Source of the DNA: Ensifer adhaerens
GTDB taxonomy: Bacteria > Pseudomonadota > Alphaproteobacteria > Rhizobiales > Rhizobiaceae
Length of the DNA stretch: 64,000 nt
Reading direction: 5' to 3'
NCBI RefSeq assembly: GCF_028993555.1
Contig: NZ_CP118610.1
Coordinates: 3,715,001 to 3,779,000 of the forward strand
The translations under genes were made by a program, and so were the position numbers. This document shows, in pieces, positions 1-10,277 of this stretch. Within the stretch, counting starts at the first letter, position 1, and each line of letters begins with the position of its first letter. Below the pieces are notes generated by a model. It ran no database searches, was not told the DNA's origin, and saw nothing but the letters and a program-made list of their open reading frames with translations.

Positions 1-41
1 GTACGGGCGGCGCTGGCGATCACGATGGAAGGGTTGCTCAT
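1..41 (-). CDS. phaA: Acetyl-CoA acetyltransferase, N-terminal fragment
   Basis: Only the first 13 codons are inside the window. Read on the minus strand they give MSNPSIVIASAAR, the typical opening of rhizobial beta-ketothiolase (PhaA/PhbA), which condenses two acetyl-CoA in the first step of polyhydroxybutyrate synthesis. An AGGAAAC ribosome-binding site precedes the ATG. The gene is divergent from phaR, the arrangement known for rhizobial PHB loci. The identification rests on a very short stretch plus the neighbour. Confidence 0.75.
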   Translation of the reverse strand, partial: MSNPSIVIASAAR

Positions 42-265
42 GGGACGTTTCCTCAGATCTTTCTTGCCTAATGGAAGCAGACTGGCAAAGCGCGCGGCGC
101 AAGTCAAACGCCTTGATGCACTGCCACAAAACCGTCACCCAAGACGCAACCGCAAGATTTCGCACTTGCGTCGCCGCAACGCACAAAGACATTGTCAGCG
201 GCGCTCTTTTGCGGATACTCTGAAAAACGCAATAAAGACGGGGCGATGGGTGAGAGGAGACCCTG
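42..265. promoter_or_regulatory. Divergent phaA/phaR promoter region
   Basis: This 224-base gap must hold both promoters. It contains a small inverted repeat TTGCG-tcgc-CGCAA at 166-179 and several TGC/GCA-rich patches. PhaR-type repressors are known to bind TGC/GCA-rich dyads, so autoregulation here is plausible, but no site is proven by the sequence. Confidence 0.35.
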
Positions 266-844
266 ATGGCGAAGCACGAAGGCCAGATCGTTATAAAAAA
301 ATATGCGAACCGGCGGCTCTACAACACCGGGACCAGCACCTATGTCACGCTCGACGACCTGGCTGTCATGGTGAAGAAGGGCGAGGATTTCATCGTCCAG
401 GACGCGAAATCCGGAGAGGATATCACCCATTCCGTGTTGACGCAGATCATCTTCGAGCAGGAATCCAAGACCGGCAATACGCTGTTGCCGATCTCCTTCC
501 TGCGCCAGCTCATCTCGTTCTACGGCGACCAGATGCAGATGGTGGTGCCGAGCTATCTCGAGCACTCGATGCAGGCGTTCACCGAGCAGCAGTCGCAGAT
601 GCGCGAGCAGATCAACAAGGCCTTCGGCGACACGCCGCTTGGCAAAAACCTGCAGGTTCCGCTGCAACTTGTCGAAGAGCAGGTCCGTCGCAATACTGAG
701 ATGTTCCATCAGGCAATGCAGATGTTCTCGCCCTTCATCACCGCCCCACCGGTGAAGGAAACCAAGAAGGCCGAAGCCAAGGATATCGACGAACTCAAGG
801 AGCAGCTTCGCGCGCTCCAGACCAAGCTCGACAATCTCGGCTGA
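266..844 (+). CDS. phaR: Polyhydroxyalkanoate synthesis repressor PhaR
   Basis: A 192-residue cytoplasmic regulator of carbon storage. The N-terminal PHB/PHA accumulation domain is clear: KKYANRRLYNTGTSTYVTLDDL at about residues 11-32, followed by the segment around FEQESKTGNTLLPISFLRQ (about residues 64-82). The C-terminal part is rich in charge and Gln and probably helical. PhaR (AniA in S. meliloti) represses phasin and PHB genes and controls carbon flux. The start is supported by GAGGAGA eight bases upstream of the ATG. It stands next to divergent phaA, as expected. Confidence 0.93.
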   Translation: MAKHEGQIVIKKYANRRLYNTGTSTYVTLDDLAVMVKKGEDFIVQDAKSGEDITHSVLTQIIFEQESKTGNTLLPISFLRQLISFYGDQMQMVVPSYLEHSMQAFTEQQSQMREQINKAFGDTPLGKNLQVPLQLVEEQVRRNTEMFHQAMQMFSPFITAPPVKETKKAEAKDIDELKEQLRALQTKLDNLG

Positions 845-861
845 GCGCCTTTCTTCGCAAA

Positions 862-882
862 GGCGGGTGCGAGCCACCCGCC
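862..882 (+). terminator. Hairpin downstream of phaR
   Basis: GGCGGGTG and CACCCGCC form an 8-bp stem with a 5-base loop, 18 bases after the phaR stop. A smaller GCCTTT/AAAGGC hairpin lies just before it. There is no clear T-run, so this may be a weak terminator for the convergent pair. Confidence 0.5.
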
Positions 883-944
883 CAATATCCGGCCAGCAGA
901 ACTATTGCTTTGAATTGGGCTAACGCCCCGGGATCGGTCGTGAC

Positions 945-1346
945 CTATAGGCCGATCGACACATCCCGGCCGGCAGAGCGCATCGAGACGGCGAAACCGG
1001 CGATGACGTCGATGAAGCTGATCGTCATCAGGATGAAGAAGAGCTGGGTTGCCGCCGGCGCCAGCAGCAGGAACTCAACGAGGAAGACGATGAACAGGAT
1101 CATCGACAACAGGTGATCCATCAGCGCACGCGTGCTCGTGCGGGTCGCCTTCAGCAATTCGACGAAAAGCAACAGCAGTGCGACGACGATCAAAAGGTCG
1201 CCGAAGCGCATGGTCCAGGTCGCACCCGACAGCATGGACAGCGACAGCATCTCGGCGTTCAACCCGGCAATGCCGCCGAACATCCCGATCATTGCGAGAT
1301 TGTAGATAACGAACGGCAGGATCAGCAGTGGAACGGCAGCAAGCAT
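945..1346 (-). CDS. Small integral membrane protein of unknown function
   Basis: A 133-residue hydrophobic protein. Four membrane segments can be seen, at about residues 5-25, 47-65, 80-98 and 100-120, with short charged loops (ELLKATRTSTRALMDH between the second and third). I recognise no named family or catalytic motif. It resembles conserved membrane proteins found beside rpmF in rhizobia, which is an impression only. AAAGGAG lies about ten bases before the ATG. It converges with phaR and is likely expressed alone. Confidence 0.7.
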   Translation of the reverse strand: MLAAVPLLILPFVIYNLAMIGMFGGIAGLNAEMLSLSMLSGATWTMRFGDLLIVVALLLLFVELLKATRTSTRALMDHLLSMILFIVFLVEFLLLAPAATQLFFILMTISFIDVIAGFAVSMRSAGRDVSIGL

Positions 1347-1390
1347 CGGGCACGAACTCCTTTGCCGCGTTCTGCGGCGTCTTCAGGCCC

Positions 1391-1458
1391 AGAGCGCTGT
1401 GCGTTCGCATGAACGCACCAAGGACGCTCTAGCACTTAAGGTCCAGAGCATCTCTCCG
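1391..1458. repeat. Dispersed intergenic repeat, copy 1
   Basis: A 68-base element matching 2608-2675 without gaps at about three quarters of positions. It can fold: GTGCGTTC pairs perfectly with GAACGCAC across GCAT, and the outer AGAGCG pairs with CGCTCT. Elements of this look (ACGCACAAAGGACGCTCTAGCAC-like) are widely scattered between genes of Sinorhizobium from my memory. A further related AGAGCATTTCCAG stretch occurs near 20971. Confidence 0.75.
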
Positions 1459-1537
1459 CTTCCAGCGACTTCGCTTTGGCGCGTGACGCTCTGGCTCCTG
1501 CGGATAACACAGGGTCCAAGCGAGAAAATGTCAGACG

Positions 1538-1568
1538 CAAAACAAAAGGGCCGGCAGAGCCAGCCCTT
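1538..1568 (-). terminator. rpmF terminator
   Basis: On the minus strand AAGGGCTGGC and GCCGGCCCTT form a 10-bp stem (one G-T wobble) with a 3-base loop. It is followed by TTGTTTT, about 25 bases after the rpmF stop. This is a standard intrinsic terminator. Confidence 0.8.
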
Positions 1569-1593
1569 TGAACCATTCCACGAACGGAAACGC

Positions 1594-1779
1594 TTATGCG
1601 TTTTCCTTCGGGGTCAGAACCTGACGGCCACGGTACATGCCGGTCTTCAGGTCGATGTGGTGCGGACGACGCAGTTCGCCGGAGTTCTTGTCTTCGACGT
1701 AGGTCGGGGTCTTCAGAGCGTCGGCGGAACGGCGCATGCCACGCTTGGACGGGCTCGTTTTTCTTTTAGGTACAGCCAT
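1594..1779 (-). CDS. rpmF: 50S ribosomal protein L32
   Basis: A 61-residue protein, [18 protein letters not shown] at the start, the signature of L32 in alphaproteobacteria, with a basic N-terminus and the later [19 protein letters not shown] segment. It is part of the large ribosomal subunit. An in-frame ATG four codons upstream exists, but the conserved MAVPK start is preferred. The Zn-binding cysteines of some L32 proteins are absent, as usual in this group. It has its own terminator. Confidence 0.97.
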   Translation of the reverse strand: MAVPKRKTSPSKRGMRRSADALKTPTYVEDKNSGELRRPHHIDLKTGMYRGRQVLTPKENA

Positions 1780-1936
1780 TTCATTCTCCACTTATCGGGC
1801 AAACACTGTTCAGCAGCCGAAATGGCCGTGTTAAACAGATGTCAATCACGGAAATTTGGCGCGCTTATACATGGCCAACTGCTGCTTGACCAGTCCCCAG
1901 CCGCAATTTTTCGACTCAAGATCTGGCAGCGCCGAT

Positions 1937-2584
1937 TCAGACCTCGTCTTCAGGAACGACCCACGGCTCTGCACGGGCGGCGGCTTCCCACTTCCGGAAG
2001 GCTGGAAGCGCCTTCACGCGCTCCATGTAGCCGACCGATTCCGGATCCGCAACGAGATCATAGACGTCGAAGCGGTTGACCACAGGAGCGTACATTGCAT
2101 CGGCCGCACTGAAGGATCCGAAGAGGAACGGCCCGCCGGATTGGGCGAGCGCCTGCTTCCAGATCTGCTCGATACGGGCGATGTCGGCGCGAACGTCCGC
2201 AGCCACGTCAAGAGCCTGCTTCGGCCGGCGAACGTTCATCGGGCAAGCCCCACGCAGCGCCCGGAACCCGGAGAGCATCTCCATCGAATAGCTGCGTGCT
2301 CGGGCGCGGGCCTGACGATCGGCCGGCCAGAGGCCGGCGTCGGGATAAAGCTCGGCAACATATTCGATGATCGCAAGCGACTCCCAGACGATGAGATCGC
2401 CATGCCGCAGCAGCGGTACGCGTCCCGTCGGCGAGATCGCGCGAATCTCCGGATTTCCGGCGGCGAAATCGAACGGGATGACCACATCCTCGAAATCGAT
2501 GCCGGCGGTCGTCATCGCCATCCAGGGCCGCATCGACCAGGACGAATAGTTCTTGTTGCCGACGTAGAGGGTAAGTCCGGTCAT
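1937..2584 (-). CDS. Glutathione S-transferase family protein
   Basis: A 215-residue cytosolic GST-fold protein. The N-terminal thioredoxin-like domain shows NKNYSSWSMRPW (about residues 9-20), the putative Ser glutathione-activating region, and the cis-Pro segment SPTGRVPLLRHGDLIVWESLAI with the ES glutathione-binding pair. The helical C-terminal domain contains GSFSAADAMYAPVV. The substrate is unknown. The start is set at the ATG preceded by AAGGAAAAG; an upstream in-frame ATG would run into the intergenic repeat. Confidence 0.88.
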   Translation of the reverse strand: MTGLTLYVGNKNYSSWSMRPWMAMTTAGIDFEDVVIPFDFAAGNPEIRAISPTGRVPLLRHGDLIVWESLAIIEYVAELYPDAGLWPADRQARARARSYSMEMLSGFRALRGACPMNVRRPKQALDVAADVRADIARIEQIWKQALAQSGGPFLFGSFSAADAMYAPVVNRFDVYDLVADPESVGYMERVKALPAFRKWEAAARAEPWVVPEDEV

Positions 2585-2607
2585 CTCTTTTCCTTGGTTG
2601 CTGGCGT

Positions 2608-2675
2608 AGAGCGCCGTGCGCATAAACGAACGCACAACGGACACTCTAGCACTTTGATTCTAGGGCATCTTTCCG
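2608..2675. repeat. Dispersed intergenic repeat, copy 2
   Basis: The second copy of the 68-base element at 1391-1458. The outer stem is less perfect here, and GTGCG/CGCAC remains as the inner stem. Its right end overlaps the last codons of the neighbouring 2H-phosphoesterase-like gene on the minus strand. Confidence 0.75.
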
Positions 2676-3416
2676 TTCAAGCAATTCCGCCTGAAAGCGC
2701 GATGCCCCGTCCGAGAAAACGATCAGTTCCTCGAAATGGTTCATGTCCTCGAATGAGCAGAAAGCCGGGGGATCAAGCTCGATCACCGGTGCCTGCTCCC
2801 TGAGGAAAGACAGTTGTTCGCTCAACATCTCCTGCCAGCGCGGCAGTGCCGCGTCATCGAGCCAGTCGATGACATAGGCGAAGGTGATGTGGAATTCGTA
2901 GTCGTCATGGTCCGGATGGCGATAGCCGAAGTTTTCGGCGAAAGTATCGCGCCAGGCCTTCAGAGACGACCGATCGACAGAGCTGTCGCCTTCGAGCGCG
3001 AGGCCGGTCGGGGTGATGTCGGTCACCCGGGCACGAAAGGGCTCGAGCGGCGCAAACCCCTTGAGCACCGCGCGATAGTGCTCGGTCATCACCTCTATCG
3101 GCGTGTCGAGCGCCATGTCGGCGGGCCAATAGGGCAGCCGGCGGCGATACTCGATGATGCCCTGGAAGATCGTCATGTGCAGGCTGGATGGATGAGTGAA
3201 GGCAAACTGTCCAGCTTCGGGCATCGCCACCAGGCGATCGCGCACGGCAAGCACGGCGACCTCGGAAGGTGATCCGGCAGTGATATGGGATACCACGGTA
3301 TTGCCCGGTTCCCGGAGAAAGTGACCATCCGGGGTATAGCGCGTTCCGAGATGCTTGGGCGGCGCGCCGTTGGCGCTGCGGCCAAAGGCAAGAAGCGAGG
3401 GAGAAATCGAGGTCAT
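2646..3416 (-). CDS. DUF1868 protein, 2H phosphoesterase-like
   Basis: A 256-residue protein. Two HxT motifs, SLHMTIFQG (about residues 79-87) and EFHITFAYV (about 174-182), are the hallmark of the 2H phosphoesterase superfamily, whose members act on cyclic phosphodiesters or RNA ends. DUF1868 fits the length and motif spacing. No substrate can be named. The last ten codons (RKDALESKC and stop) are encoded by repeat copy 2, so the native C-terminus may have been replaced or extended. Confidence 0.75.
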   Translation of the reverse strand: MTSISPSLLAFGRSANGAPPKHLGTRYTPDGHFLREPGNTVVSHITAGSPSEVAVLAVRDRLVAMPEAGQFAFTHPSSLHMTIFQGIIEYRRRLPYWPADMALDTPIEVMTEHYRAVLKGFAPLEPFRARVTDITPTGLALEGDSSVDRSSLKAWRDTFAENFGYRHPDHDDYEFHITFAYVIDWLDDAALPRWQEMLSEQLSFLREQAPVIELDPPAFCSFEDMNHFEELIVFSDGASRFQAELLERKDALESKC

Positions 3417-3519
3417 GGAGCGATCGGGCCTTCTAGGTGGAGAGAGGGCCCAGATGGCAGAACTCTACGAAGCCAGAATGACATCGGCCGTCAACGGCTT
3501 CCAATGAAAAGGTCTGATC

Positions 3520-4293
3520 TCAATCATAAAGGCAGGTGATGTAACCGCCGGAGCGGCTGGCGCGACGCTCGATCAGGTTCGCCAGGCGCTTGAGCCCACG
3601 GCCGGGTTTGCCGGCGTTGCGCTCCTTCGGATTGGGCAGCGACACTGCCAACAACGCTGCTTGCCGGCGTGACAGCTTGGCGGCGGAGATGCCGAAATGA
3701 TGGCGTGCCGCCGCCTCGATGCCGTAGATCCCATCGCCCCACTCGGCTATGTTCAGGTAGATCTCCATCATCCGCCGCTTGCTCCAGACGAAATCGGCAG
3801 CGACCGCCAGCGGCAGCTCCATGCCCTTGCGCAAGAAAGACCGACCGTTCCAGAGATAGAGATTCTTGACCGTCTGCATGGGGATGGTGCTGGCACCGCG
3901 GGTGGATTCCCCTTCGAGCGCATCCTCGACGACGCCGCGCATCTGGCCCCAGTCGACGCCGTCATGGGCGCAGAATTGGCCGTCCTCAGACATCATCACG
4001 GACTGTACGAGAACCGGAGCGATATCGTCGAACTCGACCCACTGGCGGTCGTAGCCGCGCAGCAGGACGAGGTCGCGCAGCATCAGCGTCGAGACCGGAT
4101 GGATGAACTCCACGAGGTAAAGAACGATCAGCGCGTAAGGAAGGACGAGGAAGCCGAGGACGGCCAGGATGATCTGGCGGCGTCGCGTACGCAATGTCCG
4201 GCGGAGCGACGACAGGCGACTGGAAGGCACCTCGCCCTCCTCGCGCGCTTCCGGAACGACGTTCACGGCCTGACTGTCCACCTCACTGTCCAT
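3520..4293 (-). CDS. mtgA: Monofunctional peptidoglycan transglycosylase
   Basis: A 257-residue GT51 enzyme that polymerises lipid II glycan strands at the outer face of the inner membrane. A basic cytoplasmic N-terminus is followed by one membrane anchor at about residues 39-65. GT51 motifs follow in order: [13 protein letters not shown] with the catalytic Glu, [41 protein letters not shown] and the [17 protein letters not shown] segment. There is no transpeptidase domain, as expected for MtgA. It is divergent from ispA. Confidence 0.93.
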   Translation of the reverse strand: MDSEVDSQAVNVVPEAREEGEVPSSRLSSLRRTLRTRRRQIILAVLGFLVLPYALIVLYLVEFIHPVSTLMLRDLVLLRGYDRQWVEFDDIAPVLVQSVMMSEDGQFCAHDGVDWGQMRGVVEDALEGESTRGASTIPMQTVKNLYLWNGRSFLRKGMELPLAVAADFVWSKRRMMEIYLNIAEWGDGIYGIEAAARHHFGISAAKLSRRQAALLAVSLPNPKERNAGKPGRGLKRLANLIERRASRSGGYITCLYD

Positions 4294-4438
4294 CCGCTTC
4301 TCTTAGTGCATGGGCTGGCAAAGTTGAACGGGCTTTCTGGCAAAAGGCAAGCCGCCCGCGCGGCTGTCCCAGAGAAAGCGCGCCGCTGCGACACGAATCC
4401 CCGTTGAAAGCCCTCTTCGCCCATGCCAAAGAGCGCGC

Positions 4439-5353
4439 ATGAGCCAGGATACATCGTCTTTCACCCGTCGCCTTGCCAACAACGCCCGCGCCGTCGAGGT
4501 TCTGCTCGAGCGTCTGCTCGGCGTGACGACGGAGGCGGACGAGATCACGCGACCGGCAAACCTGCTTGCCGCCATGCGCCACGGCGTGCTGAACGGTGGC
4601 AAGCGCCTGCGCCCGTTCCTGGTGATCGAATGCGCCGATCTTCTCGGCGGCAGCACTGATGCGGCCTCACGCGTCGGCGCGGCGCTTGAATGCGTGCACT
4701 GCTATTCACTTGTTCATGACGACCTGCCGGCGATGGACGACGATGACATGCGCCGGGGCCAGCCCACCGTACACAAGGCCTTCGACGAGGCGACCGCGAT
4801 CCTTGCCGGCGACAGCCTGCTGACCTTCGCTTTCGATGTCATCGCTGGCCCGGAAACGACGCTGACAGACACTCAGAAGGTGGAATTGATCCTGGCGCTC
4901 GGACGCGCCGCCGGTCACGGCGGCATGGCCGGTGGACAGGCGCTCGATCTGGCCGCCGAAAAATCCCCCCCCGACGAGGCCGGCATCGTCACGCTGCAGG
5001 CGATGAAGACCGGCGCCCTGATCCGCTTTGCCTGTGAGGCCGGTGCCATCGTCGCCGGCGCGTCCAGGGACGACCGCGCCCGGCTTCGCAGTTTCGGCGA
5101 AAAGATCGGCCTCGCGTTCCAGCTCGCCGACGACCTGCTCGACCTCACCGCCGATGCGGCGACCATGGGCAAGGCAACGGGCAAGGACGCCGCCCGCGGC
5201 AAGGGCACACTCGTCGCGCTGCATGGCCAGGCCTGGGCCGAGCAAAGGCTGGAGCAGCTTGTGACAGACGCCGAGGCGCTGCTTTCGCCCTATGGCCAGC
5301 GCTCGGCCATTCTCGTCGAAACCGCGCGCTTCATCGCCAACCGCAGGAGCTAA
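4439..5353 (+). CDS. ispA: Farnesyl diphosphate synthase
   Basis: A 304-residue trans-isoprenyl diphosphate synthase condensing IPP with DMAPP and GPP in the cytoplasm. The first aspartate-rich motif [14 protein letters not shown] and the second, FQLADDLLD, are intact, with GGKRLRP for IPP binding near residue 58. The short FARM spacing is typical of bacterial FPP synthases. hisC follows after four bases, so the two genes are translationally close although their pathways differ. Confidence 0.93.
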   Translation: MSQDTSSFTRRLANNARAVEVLLERLLGVTTEADEITRPANLLAAMRHGVLNGGKRLRPFLVIECADLLGGSTDAASRVGAALECVHCYSLVHDDLPAMDDDDMRRGQPTVHKAFDEATAILAGDSLLTFAFDVIAGPETTLTDTQKVELILALGRAAGHGGMAGGQALDLAAEKSPPDEAGIVTLQAMKTGALIRFACEAGAIVAGASRDDRARLRSFGEKIGLAFQLADDLLDLTADAATMGKATGKDAARGKGTLVALHGQAWAEQRLEQLVTDAEALLSPYGQRSAILVETARFIANRRS

Positions 5354-5357
5354 ACTC

Positions 5358-6413
5358 GTGAGCAAGTACTGGTCGCCGATCGTCTCCCAGCTGAAGCCCT
5401 ATGTGCCGGGCGAACAGCCGCGCATCGCAAACCTGGTGAAGCTCAACACCAACGAATGCCCCTACGGCCCCTCTGAGAAGGTGTTGGAAGCGGTCCGTGC
5501 AGCGGCAAGCGATGACTTGCGGCTCTATCCAGACCCATTGGCGTTGAAACTTCGCCAGACGATCGCGGCGCGCGTCGGCGTTTCGGCCGAGGAAGTCTTC
5601 GTCGGCAACGGTTCCGACGAGGTTCTGGCGCATATCTTCGCGGGCCTGTTGAAGCACGACGCACCGCTGCTCTACCCGGATATCTCCTACAGCTTCTACT
5701 CGACCTATGCGCGGCTCTTCGAGATCGACGCAGCCGAGGTGCCGCTCAACGATCGGTTCGAAATCGATCTCGCCGACTACGACCGGACCTGCGGCGCCAT
5801 CATCCTGCCGAACCCGAACGCTCCCACCGGCATCGGCTTGCCGCTCGCCGAGATCGAGCGGCTGGTCGCAAACCATCCGAACCAACCCGTCGTCATCGAC
5901 GAGGCCTATATCGATTTCGGCGGCCATTCGGCGGCAGAACTGGTTTCGAAGTACGAGAACCTGCTGGTCGTGCAGACCTTTTCCAAGTCGCGCGCGCTTG
6001 CGGGGCTTCGCGTCGGCTTCGCCATCGGCCAGCGACCACTGATCGAGGCGCTGGAACGGGTCAAGGATAGCTTCAACTCCTATCCGCTCGGCCGCCCAGC
6101 CCAGGCCGGCGCCATCGCGGCGATGGAAGACGAGGCGTGGTTCGAGGAAACGCGTGCCAAAATCATCGCGTCTCGCGAGCGCCTCACGGCGGATCTGACC
6201 ACGCGCGGCTTCGAGGTTCTGCCATCCGGAGCCAATTTCGTTTTCGCCCGCCACGCGGATCACGCGGGCGACCACCTGATGAAGGCGCTGCGCGAACGCG
6301 CCGTTCTGGTGCGCCACTTCGCCAAGCCCCGCATTGCCGATTTCCTGCGCATCACCATCGGTACCGATCAAGAGTGCGCTCGGCTAATCGAAGCGCTCGA
6401 CGAGATCCTCTGA
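5358..6413 (+). CDS. hisC: Histidinol-phosphate aminotransferase
   Basis: A 351-residue class I/II PLP aminotransferase of the HisC type, converting imidazole acetol phosphate and glutamate to histidinol phosphate. Features are [12 protein letters not shown] near the N-terminus, [16 protein letters not shown] and the PLP-lysine motif [17 protein letters not shown]. The start is taken as GTG at 5358 (VSKYWSPIV), preceded by AGGAGC inside the ispA stop region. Rhizobia often carry several HisC paralogues, so the physiological substrate could also be phenylalanine or tyrosine. Confidence 0.87.
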   Translation: MSKYWSPIVSQLKPYVPGEQPRIANLVKLNTNECPYGPSEKVLEAVRAAASDDLRLYPDPLALKLRQTIAARVGVSAEEVFVGNGSDEVLAHIFAGLLKHDAPLLYPDISYSFYSTYARLFEIDAAEVPLNDRFEIDLADYDRTCGAIILPNPNAPTGIGLPLAEIERLVANHPNQPVVIDEAYIDFGGHSAAELVSKYENLLVVQTFSKSRALAGLRVGFAIGQRPLIEALERVKDSFNSYPLGRPAQAGAIAAMEDEAWFEETRAKIIASRERLTADLTTRGFEVLPSGANFVFARHADHAGDHLMKALRERAVLVRHFAKPRIADFLRITIGTDQECARLIEALDEIL

Positions 6414-6497
6414 GATCTTGTCACGGGCACAATTCGCGGTTTCGAACAAGCGATGAACTGATCTAGCTTCCGGCGACAGAGCCGGAGCTTTTCTCGC

Positions 6498-7138
6498 ATG
6501 TTCGACCCGACGCCCTATCTGCCGCAGCTTCTCGTCGCCTGGACAGCCTATCTGATCGGAACCGCTTCACCGGGACCGGCAATCCTGGCGATCATCACCA
6601 CCTCCATCAGTGAGGGGCGAAAGGCGGGGCTGGCGCTCGCTTTCGGCGTTCTGACCGGCAGCTACACCTGGGCAATGCTGACGGCGTCCGGCCTTTCGGC
6701 GCTGATCCGCGCCTATGGCCACGCCATCATCGTCTTGAAGATTGCCGGCGCCTGCTATCTTTTCTGGCTCGCCTACAATGCTCTGCGCGCCGCCATGCGC
6801 AGCGGCAAAAGTGAGATCGTGCCGGTGCGAAGGCGCAAACGTCTTTGCAGCGGCTCTATCTCAAGGGGCTCGGCATCCACCTGACCAACCCCAAGGCGAT
6901 CTTTTCCTGGATCATGCTGGTCTCTCTCGGCATGCCGGAGGGGGCGCCCGTCGGCGTTACCGCCACCTTCATCGGTGGCTGCATGGTCTTGGGCTTGATG
7001 ACTTTCTGTGGCTTTGCGATCGCCTTTTCGCTGTCGCCAGTCCACCGCGCCTATCTAAAGTCCAGACGGCTGATCGAAAGCCTGATGGCCGGCTTCTTCG
7101 CCTTTGCCGGGCTGAAGCTGCTGACGTCGCGCCTATAG
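6498..7138 (+). pseudogene. LysE-family exporter broken by a frameshift
   Basis: The first part (from ATG 6498) encodes a normal LysE/RhtB N-terminus with the GTASPGPAILAI motif and three membrane segments. The remaining half, from about GLGIHLTNPKAIFSW to KLLTSRL, is in another frame. Joining requires a shift between about 6815 and 6845, consistent with loss of one base. Both halves together have the family's usual length of about 210 residues. This is either a true pseudogene or a sequencing error. Intact proteins of this family export amino acids. A separate intact paralogue lies at 20339-20971. Confidence 0.85.
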
Positions 7139-7161
7139 GTCCGGAATCAAACATTCCGGAC
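7139..7161. terminator. Hairpin between lysE pseudogene and ispG
   Basis: GTCCGGAAT and ATTCCGGAC form a perfect 9-bp stem with a 5-base loop between convergent genes. No T-run follows on either strand, so terminator strength is uncertain. Confidence 0.5.
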
Positions 7162-7208
7162 GAAGAACCCACTTCACGCATTTTGTGGAGCCGCGTTGGC
7201 GACTGACG

Positions 7209-8462
<1,254 letters not shown>

Positions 8463-8677
8463 GAAGGCCTCTTCGTGGTCACTAAGCCGGGCGGGGGTGC
8501 GGGCAGAACCCGCACTGACTTTCCTCAATTTGCCCAAGCTATTTGCCCATCAGGTGGATGAGGAAAGCCTGATTGTCAACGGCGACATCATGCCCTGACG
8601 GCGATTTGATGACGGCCTTGGGTGCGAAGGCCCCTCATCCCGCTGCAGCTCCATTGGCAACGCGCGCCCTCCGCGGC

Positions 8678-9862
8678 TCAGTGCCCCTTGGCGTGATCCG
8701 CATGGTGAGCGTGGTGCGACAGGAGAAGCACGACGATGAAGAGCACCGGCACCGAGGCAAAGACGATGGCAAAGCCCGTATGTTCTGCGACGAAGCCGAT
8801 GACAGACGGGGCGAACAGCATGCCCGAATAGCCCATGAAGGTCGCGACCGAGAGGCCGATGCCCGGCTGCAGGCCCGGCATGTTGCCGGCCGCCGAAAAT
8901 GCGATCGGCACCATGTTGGAGATGCCGACGCCGGCAATGGCGAAGCCGAGGATGGCGATATAGGCATTGGGTGCGGTACCCGCGATGACCATGCCGACAA
9001 GGGCTGTCACCGTGCAGATCCGCAAGGTCCGCTTGGCGCCGAAACGGTCACGCACGAGGTCGCCGGCAAAACGCATGGTCGCCATGGTGGCCGAGAAGGC
9101 GGCAAAGCCGAAGCCCGAGAGTTCTACCGAGGCGCCGAGTTCGTTGCGCAGATAGAGCGCACCCCAGTCGAGCACCGTGCCCTCGGGCACCATCGAAAAC
9201 AGCGCCATGATGCCGATCAGCCAGGGCAGTGGCGTCATCGGCAGACGAAGCTTTTCCTTGGCAGCGGCCGGATGCGGCTTGTCGGCAAGGATCATCGGCC
9301 AGGCGATCGCAATCAGCGACAGGCAGATCACGGTGACGACGAGGACATGCGGCAGCACGCCGAAGCGCGCCATCAGGAAGCCGCCGATACCGGCGCCGAT
9401 CAGGCCGCCGAGGCTCCAATAGGCGTGACAGGACGACATGATCGCCCGGCGCATCGACTTTTCGACCTCGACCGCATTGGCGTTCATGGCGACGTCCATG
9501 GCGCCGACGAAACCACCGAGCACGAACATCCCGATCGCCGCGGTCCAGACATTCGGCACCAGGGTCAACAGAAGCAGCAGCGGTGAGAGGATGATGGCCG
9601 TGGTCTTCACGACCTTCTGCGAGCCGATGCGGGCGATGTAGCCGCCGGCGATCGGCATCAGCACCAGAGAGCCGATGCCGAACATCAGGATCAGGAGCCC
9701 AAGCACGCTTTCGCTGATCCCGAGCCGGTCCTTGAACTCGGGGATCTTCGGCGCCCAGCTGCCGGTGACGAAGCCGTTCATCAGGAACAGCAGCGAAACG
9801 GCCAGCCGATTGCGGGTCATGTAGCCCTGGCGGACGGTCGCGGTGGGAGAACGTTGGTCCAT
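8678..9862 (-). CDS. MFS transporter
   Basis: A 394-residue, 12-helix major facilitator protein in the inner membrane, of the fucose-permease/YbjJ-like group. Helices start with LAVSLLFLMNGFVTGSWAPK, and the loop GYIARIGSQKVVK matches the MFS loop 2-3 signature. The start at the ATG preceded by GAGGCAATCCC gives a 14-residue cytoplasmic lead. The C-terminal tail is His-rich (HHAHHADHAKGH), which could bind metal or be accidental. The cargo is unknown. It lies 32 bases downstream of the VOC gene on the same strand. Confidence 0.85.
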   Translation of the reverse strand: MDQRSPTATVRQGYMTRNRLAVSLLFLMNGFVTGSWAPKIPEFKDRLGISESVLGLLILMFGIGSLVLMPIAGGYIARIGSQKVVKTTAIILSPLLLLLTLVPNVWTAAIGMFVLGGFVGAMDVAMNANAVEVEKSMRRAIMSSCHAYWSLGGLIGAGIGGFLMARFGVLPHVLVVTVICLSLIAIAWPMILADKPHPAAAKEKLRLPMTPLPWLIGIMALFSMVPEGTVLDWGALYLRNELGASVELSGFGFAAFSATMATMRFAGDLVRDRFGAKRTLRICTVTALVGMVIAGTAPNAYIAILGFAIAGVGISNMVPIAFSAAGNMPGLQPGIGLSVATFMGYSGMLFAPSVIGFVAEHTGFAIVFASVPVLFIVVLLLSHHAHHADHAKGH

Positions 9863-9893
9863 GGGATTGCCTCGTTACCGGGGGTCGACCGGC

Positions 9894-10277
9894 TCAAACA
9901 GTAATTTCGATCAGATTGCCATCGGGGTCGCGAAGAACCGCCTCGTAGAAGCCATCGCCGGTAAAGCGCGGCTTTGCGATAAGGATACCGTCAGCCTCGG
10001 CGCGCGCGGCCATGGCGTCGACCGCCTGCTCGCTACCGAGCGACAACGCGACATGCGCAAGGCCCGTACGCTCTTCTGCCGGATCGCCCGGAGCGACCCA
10101 GGGACCTTGCATGATCTCGATCGCCGGACCGTCGCCAAGCTTCAGGAAGCGCGATCGGAAGCCTGGTCGTCGCCGGCTTTCATAGACCTCGCCAACCTCT
10201 GCACCGAAGAAGGACGACCAAAAGCTGGCAATCGCTTCAAGGTCGCGGGTCCACAGCGCCACATGGGTAATCGTCAT
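9894..10277 (-). CDS. VOC (glyoxalase/dioxygenase superfamily) protein
   Basis: A 127-residue single-chain VOC protein with two beta-alpha-beta-beta-beta modules. The expected metal ligands are present: His in THVALWT, Glu in AIEIMQG, His in GLAHVAL and Glu in NLIEITV. It resembles glyoxalase I-like proteins, but the reaction cannot be named. It overlaps the upstream DeoR gene by four bases (ATGA) with GGAGGG as ribosome-binding site, so the two are translationally coupled. Confidence 0.85.
   Translation of the reverse strand: MTITHVALWTRDLEAIASFWSSFFGAEVGEVYESRRRPGFRSRFLKLGDGPAIEIMQGPWVAPGDPAEERTGLAHVALSLGSEQAVDAMAARAEADGILIAKPRFTGDGFYEAVLRDPDGNLIEITV

Noticed and set aside
24..700. An Arg-rich open frame overlapping phaR
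   Set aside because: It is in a different frame from the clear PhaR protein and has no ribosome-binding site or motif.
6845..7138. A separate small membrane protein gene
   Set aside because: Its sequence is the missing second half of the LysE protein started at 6498, so it is part of the frameshifted gene.
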